Shown one piece after another: positions 20,972 through 22,930 of a stretch of 22,930 nucleotides of DNA. The position numbers and the translations under genes were made by a program. This stretch comes from an uncultured Gluconobacter sp. (GTDB taxonomy: Bacteria; Pseudomonadota; Alphaproteobacteria; Acetobacterales; Acetobacteraceae), in contig CALFLO010000045.1 in NCBI GenBank assembly GCA_937880175.1, positions 1 to 22,930 on the forward strand, written 5' to 3'. A model generated the notes under the pieces. That model saw nothing but the letters and a program-made list of their open reading frames with translations. It was not told where the DNA came from and searched no databases. Position 1 is the stretch's first letter. Each line of letters begins with the position of its first letter.

Positions 20972-22930
20972 ATGAGCACAACATCCCGGCCAGGGCTCTG
21001 GGCCCTGATAACGGCCGCGGCATTCGCGCTTTGCGGCGCGATCCTTACCGTTGGCGGCGCATGGGTCGCTGCCATCGGCGGCCCTCTCTATTATGTCCTC
21101 CTCGGTCTGGCGCTCCTCGCCACGGCTTTCCTCTCATTCCGGCGCAACCCGGCTGCTCTCTATCTGTTTGCAGTCGTCGTGTTCGCAACGGTCATCTGGG
21201 AGCTCACGGTTGTCGGCCTCGACATCTGGGCCCTGATCCCGCGTTCGGACATCGTCATCATCCTCGGCATCTGGCTGCTGCTGCCGTTCGTCTCCCGCCA
21301 GATTGGCGGTACGCGGACGACGGTGCTCCCACTCGCCGGTGCCGTTGGGGTTGCAGTCCTGGCCCTGTTCGCCAGCCTTTTCACCGACCCGCATGACATC
21401 AGCGGCGAGCTGCCCACGCAGATCGCAAATGCCTCCCCCGCCGACCCGGACAACGTCCCGGCCAGCGAATGGCATGCTTATGGCCGCACGCAGGCCGGTG
21501 ACCGCTGGTCCCCGCTGAACCAGATCAATGCGACGAACGTCAGCAACCTCAAGGTCGCATGGCATATCCACACCAAGGATATGATGAACTCCAACGACCC
21601 GGGTGAAGCGACGAACGAAGCGACCCCGATCGAGTTCAACAACACGCTTTACATGTGCTCCCTGCACCAGAAGCTGTTTGCCGTTGATGGTGCCACCGGC
21701 AACATCAAGTGGACCTACGATCCGAAGCTCCAGATCAACCCGGGCTTCCAGCATCTGACCTGCCGTGGCGTCAGCTTCCACGAAACGCCGGCCAATGCGA
21801 CGGATTCCGACGGCAATCCCGCACCGACGGACTGCGCCAAGCGCATCATCCTGCCGGTCAACGATGGTCGTCTGGTTGAAGTCGATGCCGACACGGGCAA
21901 GACCTGCTCCGGCTTTGGCACCAACGGCGAAATCGATCTGCGCGTTCCGAACCAGCCTTACACGACGCCCGGCCAGTACGAGCCGACGTCCCCGCCGGTC
22001 ATCACGAGCAAGCTGATCATCGCCAACAGCGCCGTCACAGACAACGGTTCGGTCAAGCAGGCTTCGGGCGCCACGCAGGCATTCGACGTCTATACCGGAA
22101 AGCGCGTCTGGGTGTTCGATGCGTCCAACCCGGATCCGAACCAGCTTCCGGATGACAGCCACCCTGTCTTCCACCCGAACTCGCCGAACTCCTGGATCGT
22201 GTCGTCCTACGACGCCAGCCTGAACCTCGTGTACATCCCGATGGGCGTGGGTACTCCCGACCAGTGGGGCGGTGACCGCACGAAGGATTCCGAGCGTTTC
22301 GCTCCGGGTATCGTCGCGCTGAACGCAGACACCGGCAAGCTCGCCTGGTTCTACCAGACCGTTCATCACGATCTGTGGGACATGGACGTTCCATCCCAGC
22401 CGAGCCTCGTAGACGTAACGCAGAAGGACGGCACGCTTGTTCCGGCCATCTACGCTCCCACCAAGACCGGCGATATCTTCGTCCTCGACCGTCGCACCGG
22501 CAAGGAAATCGTCCCGGCTCCGGAAACCCCGGTTCCCCAGGGCGCTGCTCCCGGCGATCACACCAGCCCGACACAGCGGATGTCGCAGCTGACCCTGCGT
22601 CCAAAGAACCCGCTGAACGATTCCGATATCTGGGGCGGCACGATCTTCGACCAGATGTTCTGCAGCATCTATTTCCACACCCTGCGCTACGAAGGCCCCT
22701 TCACGCCGCCGTCGCTCAAGGGTTCGCTCATCTTCCCGGGCGATCTGGGAATGTTCGAATGGGGTGGTCTGGCCGTCGATCCGCAGCGTCAGGTGGCTTT
22801 CGCCAACCCGATCTCCCTGCCGTTCGTCTCCCAGCTGGTTCCCCGCAGCGCAAGCAACCCGCTCTGGCCTGACGAAAACGCCAAGGGTACGGGTGGTGAA
22901 ACCGGCCTGCAGCACAACTATGGCATCCCG
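20972..22930 (+). CDS. gcd: PQQ-dependent membrane-bound glucose dehydrogenase, 3' end outside window
   Basis: The visible 653 residues match, from memory, the Gluconobacter quinoprotein glucose dehydrogenase (about 808 residues in full). It oxidises glucose to glucono-lactone on the periplasmic face and passes electrons to ubiquinone. Residues 1-140 hold five membrane helices. From about 150 a PQQ beta-propeller follows, with EWHAYGRTQAGDRWSPLNQIN, several repeats of the AVDGATGNIKW type, and HHDLWDMDVPSQP (465 onward), which contains the region of the catalytic Asp. An AGGA site lies 5 nt before the ATG. The frame is intact to the last base of the window; the C-terminal propeller blades are missing only because the window ends. 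It is divergent from rpmI. Confidence 0.96.
   Translation, partial: MSTTSRPGLWALITAAAFALCGAILTVGGAWVAAIGGPLYYVLLGLALLATAFLSFRRNPAALYLFAVVVFATVIWELTVVGLDIWALIPRSDIVIILGIWLLLPFVSRQIGGTRTTVLPLAGAVGVAVLALFASLFTDPHDISGELPTQIANASPADPDNVPASEWHAYGRTQAGDRWSPLNQINATNVSNLKVAWHIHTKDMMNSNDPGEATNEATPIEFNNTLYMCSLHQKLFAVDGATGNIKWTYDPKLQINPGFQHLTCRGVSFHETPANATDSDGNPAPTDCAKRIILPVNDGRLVEVDADTGKTCSGFGTNGEIDLRVPNQPYTTPGQYEPTSPPVITSKLIIANSAVTDNGSVKQASGATQAFDVYTGKRVWVFDASNPDPNQLPDDSHPVFHPNSPNSWIVSSYDASLNLVYIPMGVGTPDQWGGDRTKDSERFAPGIVALNADTGKLAWFYQTVHHDLWDMDVPSQPSLVDVTQKDGTLVPAIYAPTKTGDIFVLDRRTGKEIVPAPETPVPQGAAPGDHTSPTQRMSQLTLRPKNPLNDSDIWGGTIFDQMFCSIYFHTLRYEGPFTPPSLKGSLIFPGDLGMFEWGGLAVDPQRQVAFANPISLPFVSQLVPRSASNPLWPDENAKGTGGETGLQHNYGIP

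Noticed and set aside
21134..22915. A 593-codon open frame on the minus strand opposite glucose dehydrogenase
   Set aside because: It is the shadow of the gcd reading frame, which has strong family motifs. The antisense product is low in hydrophobic order and matches nothing.

Overview
The window most probably comes from Gluconobacter (Acetobacteraceae, Alphaproteobacteria), close to G. oxydans. The strongest evidence is at the right edge. The reading frame starting at 20972 has the N-terminus and five-helix membrane domain that I recognise, from memory, as the PQQ-dependent membrane-bound glucose dehydrogenase of that genus. The gene order xseB-ispA-dxs-tlyA and the GC-rich codon use also fit an acetic acid bacterium. 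No database search was possible, so the species call is a recollection and not a computed match.

Layout, left to right. (1) 1-4469, plus strand: an AsmA-family envelope protein with a possible frameshift at its 5' end, an AzgA-type purine permease with a TTG start, and a putative glycosyltransferase with a G8 homopolymer in its coding sequence. (2) 4470-5589: a small phage-like island on the minus strand. It holds a coiled-coil/one-helix protein that resembles a holin or spanin and a coupled lysozyme-like protein. A perfect palindrome and a large stem-loop lie on one side; on the other is a near-consensus promoter followed at once by an intrinsic terminator. (3) 5590-12466, plus strand: tusA-like, then xseB-ispA-dxs-tlyA (isoprenoid precursor supply and rRNA methylation), rlmN and argG. 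(4) 12493-15202: an FKBP-type lipoprotein isomerase, thymidine kinase on the minus strand, a membrane-anchored monohaem cytochrome c divergent from it, and trpS. (5) 15208-20661, minus strand: transcribed in the order rpmI-rplT-pheS-pheT-lpxB, that is ribosomal proteins L35 and L20, both subunits of phenylalanyl-tRNA synthetase and lipid A disaccharide synthase. A strong terminator-like hairpin sits between rplT and pheS. (6) 20662-20971: a divergent regulatory region with two tandem TCAC-N6-GTGA dyads on the glucose dehydrogenase side and a foldable leader on the rpmI side. (7) 20972-22930: the glucose dehydrogenase gene, cut by the window end.

Most of the window is core metabolism and translation. 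Glucose dehydrogenase oxidises glucose in the periplasm and feeds electrons to ubiquinone; dxs and ispA make precursors of the ubiquinone side chain, and LpxB and the AsmA-like protein belong to the envelope. The parts most worth a second look are the phage-like pair with its unusual leader, the G8 tract, the possible frameshift at the left edge, the dyads upstream of glucose dehydrogenase and the hairpin in front of pheST. I see no tRNA, rRNA, CRISPR array, insertion sequence or intact prophage.
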